Positions 1 through 8,796 are shown, counted from the stretch's first letter. The stretch: 50,199 bases of DNA from Pseudomonadota bacterium (GCA_029777935.1 JAKORH010000344.1:1-50199); one strand, 5' to 3'. Translations and numbers: made by a program. The notes: generated by a model from the sequence alone, not told the origin.

Positions 1-1
1 C

Positions 2-433
2 GAGGAGAAGGCGCTCGGCAACATCCAGAAGATCGGCAAGCAGTGCACCGTCGACGGCGTGCTCGACAAGGCCGAGATGCCGACCCACCCGGGGCTGTGG
101 TTCATGGATTCGTCGTCGGCGGCGGCCGAGATGGTCACGCTGTGCGCGGCGAGCGGCTTCGCGGTGCACTTCTTCCCCACCGGCCAGGGCAACGTGATCG
201 GCAATCCGATCCTGCCGGTGATCAAGATCTGCGCCAATCCGCGCACGGTGCGGCTGATGAGCGAGCACATCGACGTCGACACCTCGGGCCTGCTGCAGCG
301 TGAGATCACGCTCGATCAGGCCGGCGACAGACTGCTCGACATGATGCTGCGCACTGCCAACGGCCGGCTGACCGCGGCCGAGGCGCTGGGACATCGCGAG
401 TTCGTGCTGACGCGGCTGTACGAGTCGGCCTGA
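2..433 (+). CDS. UxaA/GarD-family dehydratase, C-terminal part (gene starts before the window)
   Basis: The reading frame is open from the first complete codon to a TGA at 433 and gives 143 residues of C-terminus. The pattern [16 protein letters not shown], followed by [20 protein letters not shown] and CANPRTV, is characteristic of the C-terminal domain of the altronate/galactarate dehydratase (UxaA/GarD) family, whose members dehydrate sugar acids in the cytoplasm using a metal centre. The family is normally split into a small SAF-like N-terminal part and a large C-terminal part; only the last portion is visible, so substrate cannot be assigned. Family members that act on substrates other than altronate are common beside Bug binding proteins in Burkholderiales, as here (2381-3331). 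Confidence 0.85.
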   Translation, partial: EEKALGNIQKIGKQCTVDGVLDKAEMPTHPGLWFMDSSSAAAEMVTLCAASGFAVHFFPTGQGNVIGNPILPVIKICANPRTVRLMSEHIDVDTSGLLQREITLDQAGDRLLDMMLRTANGRLTAAEALGHREFVLTRLYESA

Positions 434-509
434 AGCGCGATTTCGACGCCGACGGTCGCGGCCGAAGCCGTGCCGTTATCATGCGCGCCCGATCAGAGGC
501 ACGGCGAAC

Positions 510-2384
510 GTGGACGCGAGATCGACGCACCGGCTCGACAGCGAGCAGTCGGGCCAAGCCCGGCCCCGGCTCGCGCCGTGCACCTATGCGCAGTTGCTCG
601 CGGATTCCATCCGAGCACACGCCGCAGCCGTTGCCGTCGTTGCGCCGGGCCGACCCGACCTCACCTACGCCGGACTCGGAGCTCGGATCGAAGCGATCGC
701 ATCCGCGCTTACCGATGCAGGCTTCGGGCGACGCGCGCGCATCGGAGTCGCGCTGCCGGACGGACCCGACCTCGCCGCCGTACTGCTCGCGGTGTGCTCC
801 TGCGCGACCTGCGCCCCGTTGAACGACGGGCTCGACGAAGAGGCGTTGCGGTACCTGATGGTCGCGATGCGGCTCGATGCGCTGATCGTGTCCGAAGAAA
901 CGAAGCCCGCGGCGAGGCGCGCCGCGCAGCGAGCCGGCGTCGCGCAGATCACGCCGTGGACCTCGCCGTGCCCCGCCGCCGGCACGCCCGAGACGAGCCC
1001 TGCACGATCGCGCGACCGCGCGCCGATGGAGCCGCCGCGCCTCGACGACATCGCCCTGCTGATGCACACCTCGGGCACGACCGGCGCGCCGAAGATCGTG
1101 CCGTGGCTGCAATGGCGCGTGGCCGAGTTCGCGCGCAATCGGGTCGATCTCGCGCGGCTCGACGCGTCCGACCGCTGCCTGATCCTGCTGCCGCTGCATT
1201 CGAGCGCCGGCATCCGCCGTGTGCTGGCGGGCGTGCTGACCGGCGGCTCGATCGCGTGCCCGACGCCGTCGAGCACGGAACACATCGTCGAATGGCTGGC
1301 AACGCTCGCGCCGACGCAGCTCTTCGCGCCTCCTGCGACGCTGATCGCCCTGGTCGAGGCATTCGAGCGGCGCGCACCGCGTCCCGCGCATCGCCTGAAG
1401 GTGGTCTGGTCCGGCACCACCGACCTGCCGGACGCAGCGCGCGATCGCCTGGCACGTGTGTTCGCGGTGCCGGTGATCGTCGGCTACGGGATGACCGAAT
1501 CCGGCAGTATCACGCAGACACCGTTTCCACCCGATCTCGCGCCACCGGGATCGGTCGGATGCGCGACGAATATCGACATCGCCGTGTCCGACGAATCGGG
1601 GCACTTGCTCGGCCCCGGCGAGGCAGGAGAACTCGTGGTGCGCGGGCCGGAACTGTTCGACGGCTACGAAAACGACGCGGAAGCGAATCGCGCCGCCTTT
1701 CGGGACGGGTGGTTTCGCACCGGCGATGCCGGGCACGTCGATCGCGACGGTTTCGTCTTTCTCGCCGGCCGCCTGAAGGACATCATCAATCGCGGCGGCA
1801 CCAAGATTGCGCCGGTCGAGATCGAATCGGCACTGATGCAGCACTCGCAGGTGATCGAAGCGGCCGCATTTGCCACCGCGCACCCGACACTGGGCCAGGA
1901 CATCGCCGCGGCGGTCGTGCTGCGCGGATCCGAGGACGAAGCGGAACTGCGCCGTTTCCTGCGTGCGCGGCTGGCTGCCTGGAAGATCCCGACGCGCATC
2001 CTCGCGCGCTCCGATCTGCCGCGCACTTCGAGCGGAAAGATCGACCGCGCGGCGCTCGCGGACTGGGCCCGCCAATCGGCCGCCGCCGCTTTCGAACCGC
2101 CGTCGAGCCCCGAGGAAGCCGCGCTCGCGCGCATCTTCTGCGACGTGCTCGAAACCCCGAGCGTCGGCAGGAGGGACAACTTCTTCCATCTCGGCGGCGA
2201 CTCGCTGCGGGGCATGCGGGTCCTCGCCGCCGTCGAGTCGACCTTTGGCGTCGTCCTGACGCTGGAAGCGCTGTTCGATGATCCGACCCTCGCCGGACTC
2301 GCCGCCGCGATACGCGCGCATGCGAACGGCGAACGGGCTGGCGCGCCAACCGCGAAGATGCGCGCGCCCGGGCCGAATCGATGA
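510..2384 (+). CDS. AMP-dependent acyl-CoA synthetase/ligase with C-terminal phosphopantetheine carrier domain
   Basis: This 624-aa protein should adenylate a carboxylic acid with ATP and pass the acyl group to its own carrier arm or to CoA. The ANL-family core carries the P-loop HTSGTTGAPK (about residues 187-196), the A5-type motif GYGMTES, the hinge region GWFRTGD/GRLKDIINRGG and the catalytic-lysine segment LPRTSSGKIDR. After about residue 540 a separate carrier domain follows, with FFHLGGDSLRG as the 4'-phosphopantetheine serine site. The start is a GTG at 510; no ATG lies upstream in frame, so the exact start is uncertain. The stop overlaps the next gene by 4 bases (ATGA), implying translational coupling to a Bug binding protein. 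The free-standing adenylation-carrier architecture is like a minimal NRPS loading module. Substrate unknown. Confidence 0.85.
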   Translation: MDARSTHRLDSEQSGQARPRLAPCTYAQLLADSIRAHAAAVAVVAPGRPDLTYAGLGARIEAIASALTDAGFGRRARIGVALPDGPDLAAVLLAVCSCATCAPLNDGLDEEALRYLMVAMRLDALIVSEETKPAARRAAQRAGVAQITPWTSPCPAAGTPETSPARSRDRAPMEPPRLDDIALLMHTSGTTGAPKIVPWLQWRVAEFARNRVDLARLDASDRCLILLPLHSSAGIRRVLAGVLTGGSIACPTPSSTEHIVEWLATLAPTQLFAPPATLIALVEAFERRAPRPAHRLKVVWSGTTDLPDAARDRLARVFAVPVIVGYGMTESGSITQTPFPPDLAPPGSVGCATNIDIAVSDESGHLLGPGEAGELVVRGPELFDGYENDAEANRAAFRDGWFRTGDAGHVDRDGFVFLAGRLKDIINRGGTKIAPVEIESALMQHSQVIEAAAFATAHPTLGQDIAAAVVLRGSEDEAELRRFLRARLAAWKIPTRILARSDLPRTSSGKIDRAALADWARQSAAAAFEPPSSPEEAALARIFCDVLETPSVGRRDNFFHLGGDSLRGMRVLAAVESTFGVVLTLEALFDDPTLAGLAAAIRAHANGERAGAPTAKMRAPGPNR

Positions 2385-3331
2385 GGACTCGGCGTCACCT
2401 GCTGCGCGCGCTCACGGCCGCAGCGCTGCTGCACGGGGCGCGCCGTGCGGCAGCGCAAGCTCCCGGCCTGATTCGCCTCGTCGTTGCCTATCCGCCCGGC
2501 GGGCAGAGCGATCTGGTAGCGCGCCTGCTGGCGCCGAAACTCGCGGCCCTGCTGGGAATTCCGATGGTCGTCGAAAACCGCTCAGGCGCCGGCGGAATGG
2601 TTGGCGCCGAGTCGGTAGCGCGGGCTCCCGCCGACGGATCCACGCTGCTCGTGGGCAGCGGCAGCAACTTGACCTTCATTCCGTTGCACGACAGCGCTGT
2701 CCACTATGACCCGCTGCGGGACTTCGCTCCCGTCGGGCGGATCGCCCGCGCGCCGCTGGTGCTGGCAGTGCGCTCCAGTCTGCCGGTTACGAACGTGTCG
2801 CAACTGATCGAATATGCGCGCAGCGAACCCGGCAGGCTGACCTGCGCGTCGGGCCCGCTGCTGGTGGAATTCGCCATCGAATCTTTGCAAGCGTCGACGG
2901 GCGTGGACATCCTGCTGGTGCCTTACAAGGGAACCGCGCCGGGACTGCTGGACGTCGTTGCCGGTCGCGTCGACCTGATTCTGGCCGACGTCGCGGCGGT
3001 CGCGCCGCACGTGCAGAGCGGAGCGCTGCGCGTTCTGGCCAACGCCGGCCCGACGCGCTCGCGGGCATTTTCGACCGTGCCCACGATGAAGGAGCAGGGC
3101 TTCGATTTCTCCTTCGAGTCGTGGCAAGGTCTGCTGGCGCCGAGCGGCACGCCCGCCGAGCACATCGAACGCCTGCAGACCGCGCTGGCGCAGGCGCTGG
3201 CAGCGCCGGATCTGCGCGAGGCAATCGCTCGCATGGGCTTCGAGCCGATCGACGAGCCGCCGGCCGCGTTCGCGGCATTCCTGCGCGACGAGGTGCAACG
3301 TTATCGGCGGGCGGCGGAGCGCTCGCGCTGA
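2381..3331 (+). CDS. Bug/TctC-family tripartite tricarboxylate-type substrate-binding protein
   Basis: The 316-aa product has an N-terminal export signal with a twin-arginine-like start (MRTRRHLL, then a hydrophobic stretch ending in AAAQA). The mature part shows the family pattern: IRLVVAYPPGGQSDLVARLL, then VVENRSGAGGMVGAESVARAPADGSTLL, and later LVPYKGTAPGLLDVVAGRVDL. Bug proteins are periplasmic receptors that bind carboxylates and either serve a TctAB-type transporter or act in sensing. No TctA or TctB gene is next to it, which is usual for the many orphan Bug genes in Burkholderiales. The start ATG lies inside the stop of the ligase gene, so the receptor may bring in or sense the acid that the ligase activates (inference). 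Confidence 0.9.
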   Translation: MRTRRHLLRALTAAALLHGARRAAAQAPGLIRLVVAYPPGGQSDLVARLLAPKLAALLGIPMVVENRSGAGGMVGAESVARAPADGSTLLVGSGSNLTFIPLHDSAVHYDPLRDFAPVGRIARAPLVLAVRSSLPVTNVSQLIEYARSEPGRLTCASGPLLVEFAIESLQASTGVDILLVPYKGTAPGLLDVVAGRVDLILADVAAVAPHVQSGALRVLANAGPTRSRAFSTVPTMKEQGFDFSFESWQGLLAPSGTPAEHIERLQTALAQALAAPDLREAIARMGFEPIDEPPAAFAAFLRDEVQRYRRAAERSR

Positions 3332-3338
3332 CGCCGGA

Positions 3339-4001
3339 TCAGACCTTGATGCGATCGCTGCTGATCGAAAGCTGAATCGCTTCCGGGGCGACGTGAACGC
3401 TGCCGGGCACCGTGTCGCGGACAATGGTTGCGCCGATGCCGACGATGCTCGCTTCGCCGAGGCTGATCTGGTCGCGGATCACGGCGCCGGCGCCGACCAG
3501 CGCGCGCGCGCCGATGCGCACCGAGCCCAGAACGGTGCAGTTGACGCCGATGAAGCAGTGGTCCTCCAGCACGCAGTGGTGCCCGATCACCGCGCCGGCG
3601 CCGATGCGCACGTCGTCGCCGATGCGCGTGTACGGCGCGACGATCGCGTGGTCGCCGATCGAGCAGTTCTCCCCGATCTCGGTGCCGTCATCGACGATCG
3701 CGTGCGGACTGACGTAGCTCGCGAACCGATAGCCGCGCCGGCGCGCCTCGAGGTAGCGCTCGGCGCGGATGCGGTTGTTCTGTATCGGGCCGACGGCGAT
3801 GAACATCCGGACCGCGGCCGGAGGGAAACGCTGCTCGACCTCCTCGAACGGCACGACCGGCAGGCCGCACAACACCGGATCGCGCAGGACGGCTCGATCG
3901 ACGGTGAATCCGACGATCTCGCGCATCGCGTCGCGCCGGAACCGGGCATAGGCGTACTCGGCCATCTGGCCGTTTCCGAAGATGACGAGTGGGTCAGCCA
4001 T
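3339..4001 (-). CDS. NeuD/PglD-like sugar or amino-sugar O/N-acyltransferase (hexapeptide repeat)
   Basis: The 220-aa protein begins with a Rossmann-like nucleotide-sugar-binding half (VIFGNGQMAEYAYARF). From about residue 90 it continues into a left-handed beta-helix of hexapeptide repeats (IGENCSIGDHAIVAPYTRIG, then VRIGAGAVIG, CFIGVNCTVLG and VRIGARALVGAGAVI). This two-part layout is that of the NeuD/PglD/VioB sialic-acid and bacillosamine acetyltransferases, which use acetyl-CoA to modify nucleotide-activated amino sugars. No other polysaccharide gene is visible nearby, and the gene points against its neighbours, so the substrate is unclear. Start ATG at 4001. Confidence 0.85.
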   Translation of the reverse strand: MADPLVIFGNGQMAEYAYARFRRDAMREIVGFTVDRAVLRDPVLCGLPVVPFEEVEQRFPPAAVRMFIAVGPIQNNRIRAERYLEARRRGYRFASYVSPHAIVDDGTEIGENCSIGDHAIVAPYTRIGDDVRIGAGAVIGHHCVLEDHCFIGVNCTVLGSVRIGARALVGAGAVIRDQISLGEASIVGIGATIVRDTVPGSVHVAPEAIQLSISSDRIKV

Positions 4002-4199
4002 GTGGCGGAATTCCCGTGGGTGGAGTCAAAGCACTCTCGCGGCTGAGCGGAAGAATACGGGAAGCGAAGTGCCGCCCCATCGCGGCAACCGCGCCGCACG
4101 CCGCGCGTCGGGCTTGGGCCGCGAGCTCGCGCATAATCCGGGCTCGACTGCACCACGGGCTGCGACTTGCATTCGAATGTACCGACCACGCCGCGCATG

Positions 4200-4352
4200 A
4201 CGAACTGCACGATCGCGCGCGCGTTCGCCGAACTGCTCTTCGAATCGATCCATCGCCGCTCCGCGCGAGCGGCCGGAAGCGTTCTCGATCATCCTGCGCG
4301 AGGAAATCGACCGGTACCGCGCGCTGCCCGGACGCGCCGGATGGCGGGTTAG
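4200..4352 (+). pseudogene. Decayed C-terminal remnant of a Bug/TctC-type gene
   Basis: The 4002-4384 stretch has no intact gene. One reading frame near 4264-4350 gives RPEAFSIILREEIDRYRAL, which looks like the last helix of a Bug binding protein (compare PPAAFAAFLRDEVQRYRRA at the end of the intact Bug gene that stops at 3331). Just before it, in another frame, FAELLFESI resembles the segment that normally precedes that helix, so a frameshift would separate the two. No signal peptide or body of the protein is seen upstream. The match is short; chance resemblance cannot be excluded. Confidence 0.38.
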
Positions 4353-4384
4353 GCACCGGGCGAGCCATTCGAGCGGAGGATCTT

Positions 4385-5383
4385 GTGGCACGTGTTTCCG
4401 TCGACCGACTCGAGCAACTGGTCACGGGCCGGCTCAAGCGCGCCGGCGCCAACGGGGCGATGGCGGCATCGACCGCGCGCGCGCTCGCTTTGGCCGAGGC
4501 GCAGGGACTGTCGTCGCACGGTCTGTCGCGCGTGGCGCAGTACGTCGAGCATCTCGTCCACGACCGCGTCAACGGCGCCGCGCAGCCACATGTGATCGCC
4601 GCGCGCGGCGGCGCGCTGCTGGTCGACGCACAGGAGGGTTTTGCCTTCCCTGCCTGCGAATTCGCGGTCGCGCACGCGATCGACTGCGCGCGCCAATACG
4701 GCGTCAGCTTCGCAGGCGTCACGCGCAGCCATCACGGCGGCGTGATCGTCGATTACCTGCGCGCGGTCGCGGATGCCGGCATGGTGGGACTCGGCTTCTC
4801 CAATTCGCCCGCCGCGATGCCGGCTGCAGGCGGCCGGCACCCGGTCTTCGGAACCAATCCGATCGCGGCGGTGTTTCCGCGACGGAACGCCGATCCGCTG
4901 TTGATCGACCTGTCGCTGTCCGAGGTCGCGCGCGGCAAGCTGATGCTCGCGGCAAAGGACGGCCGGCCGATTCCGCTCGGCTGGGCGCTGGACCGCGCCG
5001 GCAACCCGACCACCGATCCGGCCGCGGGCCTCGAAGGCGCGATGCTTCCGCTCGGCGCCGCGAGCAGTCCCAAGGGCGCACTGCTGGCGCTGATCGTCGA
5101 ACTGCTCGTCACGGCGCTGACCGGCGCCAGCTTCGGCTTCGAGGCGTCGAGCTTCTTCGTCGCCGAAGGCAACCGTCCGCGCATCGGGCAGGCGTTCCTC
5201 GTGATCGATCCGGGCGCGCTCGCCGGCGACGGCTATTTGGACCGCATCGAAGTGCTGATCGCGGAAATGCTGAAGGACGACGGCGTGCGGTTGCCCGGCG
5301 CGCGCAGAGAAGCGCTGCGGCGGCGCGCGCTGGCCGAGGGCATCGACGTGCCCGACGCGGTGCTGGCGTCGCTGCAGGACTGA
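4385..5383 (+). CDS. Ldh2/malate-lactate dehydrogenase family NAD(P)-dependent oxidoreductase
   Basis: The product is 332 aa from a GTG at 4385, chosen because a strong ribosome site (GGAGGA, 4375-4380) lies 4 bases upstream and the homologous region starts there. The frame is open further upstream, but that part is not protein-like. Family signatures are the N-terminal helix region (ALALAEAQGLSSHGLSRVAQ), the catalytic-His segment SHHGGVIVDYLR, and NSPAAMPAAGGRHPVFGTNPIAAVFPR. These enzymes reduce 2-oxo acids or imines (malate, lactate, ureidoglycolate, delta-1-piperideine-2-carboxylate) and do not resemble classical Rossmann-fold lactate dehydrogenases. Its neighbours (Bug remnant, EamA exporter 7 bases downstream) suggest a small carboxylate or amino-acid module. 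Substrate unassigned. Confidence 0.88.
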   Translation: MARVSVDRLEQLVTGRLKRAGANGAMAASTARALALAEAQGLSSHGLSRVAQYVEHLVHDRVNGAAQPHVIAARGGALLVDAQEGFAFPACEFAVAHAIDCARQYGVSFAGVTRSHHGGVIVDYLRAVADAGMVGLGFSNSPAAMPAAGGRHPVFGTNPIAAVFPRRNADPLLIDLSLSEVARGKLMLAAKDGRPIPLGWALDRAGNPTTDPAAGLEGAMLPLGAASSPKGALLALIVELLVTALTGASFGFEASSFFVAEGNRPRIGQAFLVIDPGALAGDGYLDRIEVLIAEMLKDDGVRLPGARREALRRRALAEGIDVPDAVLASLQD

Positions 5384-5390
5384 AACGTCG

Positions 5391-6290
5391 ATGCAATCGC
5401 TTTGGATGGTCGTCGCCGCGGTTCTGTTCGCGCTGATGGGGGTGTGCGTGAAGTTCGCCACGCGCGACTACGGCGTGATGGAGCTGGTGTTCTATCGCGG
5501 CGTGATCGGCTGCATCGGCATTGCCCTCTTCGCGCGCGCGCGCAGGGGCACGCTGGCCACGCCCGTGCCGTGGATGCACCTGCGGCGCGGCGCCGTCGGC
5601 ACGCTGTCGCTGGCACTGTGGCTGTACGCGACTTCGCTGCTGCCTCTTGGCACGGCGATGACGCTCAACTACACCTCGCCCGTATTTCTCGCGGCGTTCG
5701 CCGTGGCTGCCGCGCTGATGGCCGGCCGGCGCGCGCACTGGCCGATGGCGGCGGCGGTCGCGATCGGATTCGCCGGCGTGCTGCTGATACTGCGGCCGAG
5801 CTTCGATGGGTCGCAATCGAATGCCGCGCTGGCGGGGCTCGCCTCGGGCGTGATGGCCGCGCTCGCCTACTGGCACATCAAGGAGCTGGGACGGGTCGGC
5901 GAGCCCGACTGGCGCATCGTGTTCTACTTCGCCGCCAGCGGCGTGGCGCTCGGGCTGATCGGTGCGCTGGCGGCCGGCTTCTCGCCGCTGACGCCGCGCG
6001 GCGTGCTGCTGCTGCTCGCGGTCGGGCTCACTGCGACGCTGGCGCAACTGGCGATGACTCGCGCGTACAGCCAGGGCCGCACATTGCTGACCGCGAACCT
6101 GCAGTTCTCGGCGATCGTGTTCGCGTCGATCCTGGGCATCGTCGTGTTCGACGATCGACTCGGCACCGCAAGCTGGATCGGCATCGCGCTGATCATCGCC
6201 AGCGGCGCGATCGCGACTATGCTGTCGGCGTGGCGCGCGCAGCCGCAGCAGGCGATCGAGGAAACGATCGAGCCCGACGTCGACCGATAA
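5391..6290 (+). CDS. EamA/RhaT (DMT) family inner-membrane transporter
   Basis: The 299-aa product is almost wholly hydrophobic, with about ten predicted membrane segments in two halves, each an EamA repeat. The first half contains the typical PLGTAMTLNYTSPVFLAAFA and the second the matching TATLAQLAMTRAYSQGR and LQFSAIVFASILGIVVFDD. Members usually export metabolites or amino acids. It starts 7 bases after the Ldh2-type gene and ends 7 bases before the sulfurtransferase, so the three are probably cotranscribed. The cargo is not predictable. Confidence 0.9.
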   Translation: MQSLWMVVAAVLFALMGVCVKFATRDYGVMELVFYRGVIGCIGIALFARARRGTLATPVPWMHLRRGAVGTLSLALWLYATSLLPLGTAMTLNYTSPVFLAAFAVAAALMAGRRAHWPMAAAVAIGFAGVLLILRPSFDGSQSNAALAGLASGVMAALAYWHIKELGRVGEPDWRIVFYFAASGVALGLIGALAAGFSPLTPRGVLLLLAVGLTATLAQLAMTRAYSQGRTLLTANLQFSAIVFASILGIVVFDDRLGTASWIGIALIIASGAIATMLSAWRAQPQQAIEETIEPDVDR

Positions 6291-6297
6291 CCAAGCG

Positions 6298-7143
6298 ATG
6301 CACACGACCCTCGTCTCAGTGCAGGAACTGCAGCGGCACCTGGCCGATCCGGCATGGTGCGTCATCGATTGCCGCCACGACCTGACCGATCACTCGCTCG
6401 GACGCAGGCAGTACGACGCCGGCCACATCCCAGGCGCGCAGTTCGCGCGCATCGAGGACGACCTGTCGGGGCCGAAGTCAGGCCGCAATGGCCGCCATCC
6501 GATGCCCGATCGCGATGCCCTGATGCGTTCGTTCCGCGCATGGGGGATCGGCGACGACACGCAGATCGTCGCTTACGACGCCCACGGCGGCTCGTTCGCG
6601 GGACGGTTGTGGTGGCTGGCGCGCTGGCTCGGCCACGCGAAGGTCGCGCTGCTCGACGGCGGCTGGCCGGCGTGGCTGGCGGAATCGGGCCTGTCGAGCA
6701 CGGAGGCATCGAGCCGCGCGCCGGGCGATTTCACGGCGCGCGAATCGTTGGTGCGGTTGCTCGACGCCGATGCATTGCGCCGCGATTCCGAACTGCTGCT
6801 GGTCGACGTGCGCGCGCCCGAGCGCTATCGCGGCGAGATGGAGCCGCTCGATCCGGTCGCCGGCCACATCCCGGGCGCGGTCAACCGCTTCTGGCAGGCG
6901 AATCTCGTGTCGCCCGCCGCGGGCAGGTTCAAGGCGCCGCGCGAACTGCGCGCCGAACTGGACGCGTTGCGCGAGGGGCGCGCGCCGTCGCGTATCGCCG
7001 CGTACTGCGGCTCCGGCGTGACCGCATGCCACCTGATCCTGGCGCTGGAGATCGCCGGGCTGCCGGGCGCGGCGATCTACCCGGGATCGTGGAGCGAGTG
7101 GGTCGCCGATTCCTCGCGGCCGATTGCCACCGGCGCCCAGTGA
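6298..7143 (+). CDS. Two-domain sulfurtransferase (rhodanese / 3-mercaptopyruvate type)
   Basis: The 281-aa protein has two rhodanese domains. The N-terminal one (about 1-125) is the inactive copy, with DCRHDLTD and YDAGHIPGAQFARI. The C-terminal one (about 155-281) is active, with VDVRAPERYRGE, GHIPGAVN and the active-site loop YCGSGVTACH, Cys237 being the sulfur carrier. The CGSGVT loop is the form usual for 3-mercaptopyruvate sulfurtransferase, while CRKGVT marks thiosulfate rhodanese. The enzyme moves sulfane sulfur to thiol acceptors in the cytoplasm. It ends a four-gene plus-strand run and faces the ZIP transporter. Confidence 0.9.
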   Translation: MHTTLVSVQELQRHLADPAWCVIDCRHDLTDHSLGRRQYDAGHIPGAQFARIEDDLSGPKSGRNGRHPMPDRDALMRSFRAWGIGDDTQIVAYDAHGGSFAGRLWWLARWLGHAKVALLDGGWPAWLAESGLSSTEASSRAPGDFTARESLVRLLDADALRRDSELLLVDVRAPERYRGEMEPLDPVAGHIPGAVNRFWQANLVSPAAGRFKAPRELRAELDALREGRAPSRIAAYCGSGVTACHLILALEIAGLPGAAIYPGSWSEWVADSSRPIATGAQ

Positions 7144-7147
7144 TGAC

Positions 7148-7921
7148 TCAATGACTTCCCGCGGTGATCAGCGCACCGATCACCACGCCGGCCAGCACCA
7201 GCAGCACCTCGGGAGCCGAACGCCGCAGCGATGACCGCCGCATCATCTCCGGCAGCAGGTCCGACAGCGCGATGTAGATGAAGCTCGCGGCAGCGACGAG
7301 CAACGCGTACGGCAGCAGTCCCTGCATCGTCTCGAGCACGAAGTAGCCGACGGCGCCGCCCGCGACCGCGGACATCCCCGAGATCAGGTTGAAGACGAAC
7401 GCCTTGCGCTTGGCGAAGCCCGCGTTCAGCAGGATCATGAAGTCGCCCACCTCGTGCGGGATCTCGTGCGCCATCACCGCCAGCGTCGCCGTCACGCCCA
7501 GGTGCACGTCGACGAGAAACGCGGCGGCGATCACCACGCCGTCGCCGAAGTTGTGGAAAGCGTCGCCGATCAGGATCGGCCAGCCGCCGCGGCGCGCCTC
7601 GTGCGCGTCGTGCCCGTGGTGATGATGGTGCGCGTCGCCCTCGTGGTGGTGCGTGTGGTGCAGCAGCGCGAGCTTTTCCAGCAGGAAGAAGCCCATGATG
7701 CCGGCCAGCAGCACCCAGCCGAGCAGGAACGGATCGGCACCGCTATGGAACGATTCCGGCAGCAGATGCGTGGTCGCCACCGTCAGCAGCAGCCCGGCCG
7801 ACACGCACACGAGCTTGTCGATCAGCCCCGACAGCAGCCGGAAGCTGAGCGCGGCCGCCAGGCTGATCGACACCAGTGTCGACACCACGTTGGCGAGCAC
7901 GATCCACGCGAGCGTTGCCAT
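7148..7921 (-). CDS. ZIP-family divalent metal transporter
   Basis: The 257-aa membrane protein has eight predicted helices. A histidine-rich cytoplasmic loop lies between helices 3 and 4 (HHTHHHEGDAHHHHHGHD, about residues 88-106). The metal-binding helix signatures are GDAFHNFGDGVVIAAAF (helix 4) and MAHEIPHEVGDFMILLNAGF (helix 5). ZIP proteins bring Zn2+ (or Fe2+/Mn2+) into the cytoplasm. The gene is convergent with the sulfurtransferase (5 bases apart) and is followed upstream by a REP-like repeat. No Zur-type operator was recognised. Confidence 0.92.
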   Translation of the reverse strand: MATLAWIVLANVVSTLVSISLAAALSFRLLSGLIDKLVCVSAGLLLTVATTHLLPESFHSGADPFLLGWVLLAGIMGFFLLEKLALLHHTHHHEGDAHHHHHGHDAHEARRGGWPILIGDAFHNFGDGVVIAAAFLVDVHLGVTATLAVMAHEIPHEVGDFMILLNAGFAKRKAFVFNLISGMSAVAGGAVGYFVLETMQGLLPYALLVAAASFIYIALSDLLPEMMRRSSLRRSAPEVLLVLAGVVIGALITAGSH

Positions 7922-7966
7922 GCGAGCACGGTAGCAGGCATGTCAAGTCCGGCAGCAAAGCCGTCG

Positions 7967-8028
7967 CCCCGGCGCAGGCCGGGGCCCAATTCGCAGCATT
8001 CGAAATTGGGCACCGGCCTTCGCCGGTG
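7967..8028. repeat. REP-like extragenic repeat with two hairpins
   Basis: Between the start of the ZIP gene and the end of the first dienelactone-hydrolase gene lie two GC-rich hairpins: CCCCGGC-GCAG-GCCGGGG at 7967-7984 and CACCGGC-CTTC-GCCGGTG at 8011-8028. The region between holds AATTCG and its partial inverse. The CCCCGGC(G/A)nAGGCCGGGG core recurs at 13023-13040 and, as CCCCGC/GCGGGG, at 23001-23016. This marks it as a dispersed extragenic palindrome that may also stop transcription of the minus-strand genes beyond. Confidence 0.75.
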
Positions 8029-8037
8029 CGACGCGCA

Positions 8038-8775
8038 TCAGGCCAGGTACTTCCCGAACCACGCGATCAGCCGGTTCCAACCGTCCTCGGCCGCCTCCTT
8101 GCGGTAGCTCGGGCGGTAGTCGGCGAAGAAAGCGTGCGGCATGCCGGGATAGATCACGAACTCCGAATTCGGGTTGCCCGCGGCCCTCAGCGCATCGCGC
8201 ATCCTGTCGACCGTGTCGGCCGGAATGCCGGGGTCGTCGCCGCCGTACAGGCCGAGCATCGCGCCCTTGATCTGCGAGGCGACGTCGAGCGCGGTCCTGT
8301 CGCCGGCGTGATAGACGCGCGAGGTCGGCCCGTACCACGCCACCGCCGCGGCGACGTCCGGGTTGTGCGCGGCGTGCATCAGCGTCGTGCGGCCACCCCA
8401 GCAGAAGCCGGTGATGCCCAGCCGGCCGCCGCCGTTCTGCGCTGCCCACGCGGCGGTGGCATCGAGATCGCGCATGACTTGTCCATGGGGCACCTTCGCC
8501 ACGATGTCGCTGATCAGCTTCGGGATGTCGCTGTACTGCGACGGATCGCCCTGCCGCACGAACAGTTCGGGCGCGAGCGCCAGGTATCCCGCTTTGGCGA
8601 GCCGGCGACACACGTCGCGGATGTGTTCATGCACGCCGAAGATCTCCTCGACGACGAGCACCGTAGCGCGGGCCGGCCGGCCTGCCGGCTGCGCGCGATA
8701 CGCGGGCATGCGGCCGTCGTGAGTCGGTATCTCGATGCTCGCCGCGTCCAGCCCGGCGGAATCGGTCGTCACCAT
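8038..8775 (-). CDS. Dienelactone hydrolase family protein (cytoplasmic)
   Basis: The 245-aa alpha/beta-hydrolase carries the family's cysteine nucleophile motif GFCWGG (Cys125), the acid GGDDPGIP (near Asp180) and the histidine in YPGMPHAFF (His214), giving a complete Cys-Asp-His triad. It has no signal peptide. Classical dienelactone hydrolase opens the lactone of chloroaromatic ring-cleavage products to maleylacetate, but many relatives are general carboxyesterases or act on other small esters, so the substrate is open. It is 21 bases downstream of a paralogue with the same domain (8797-9693); the two probably form one operon. Confidence 0.88.
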   Translation of the reverse strand: MVTTDSAGLDAASIEIPTHDGRMPAYRAQPAGRPARATVLVVEEIFGVHEHIRDVCRRLAKAGYLALAPELFVRQGDPSQYSDIPKLISDIVAKVPHGQVMRDLDATAAWAAQNGGGRLGITGFCWGGRTTLMHAAHNPDVAAAVAWYGPTSRVYHAGDRTALDVASQIKGAMLGLYGGDDPGIPADTVDRMRDALRAAGNPNSEFVIYPGMPHAFFADYRPSYRKEAAEDGWNRLIAWFGKYLA

Positions 8776-8796
8776 GTCGCTCTCGCTTCGGCCTGA

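Noticed and set aside
306..2321. A long minus-strand open frame of 671 codons
   Set aside because: It is antisense to the clearly recognisable ligase gene and its translation is Arg/Ala-rich with no domain, typical of GC-rich shadow frames.
4002..4384. An N-terminal extension of the Ldh2-type enzyme in the open frame from 3989
   Set aside because: The residues lack family similarity, and a strong ribosome site lies just before the GTG at 4385.
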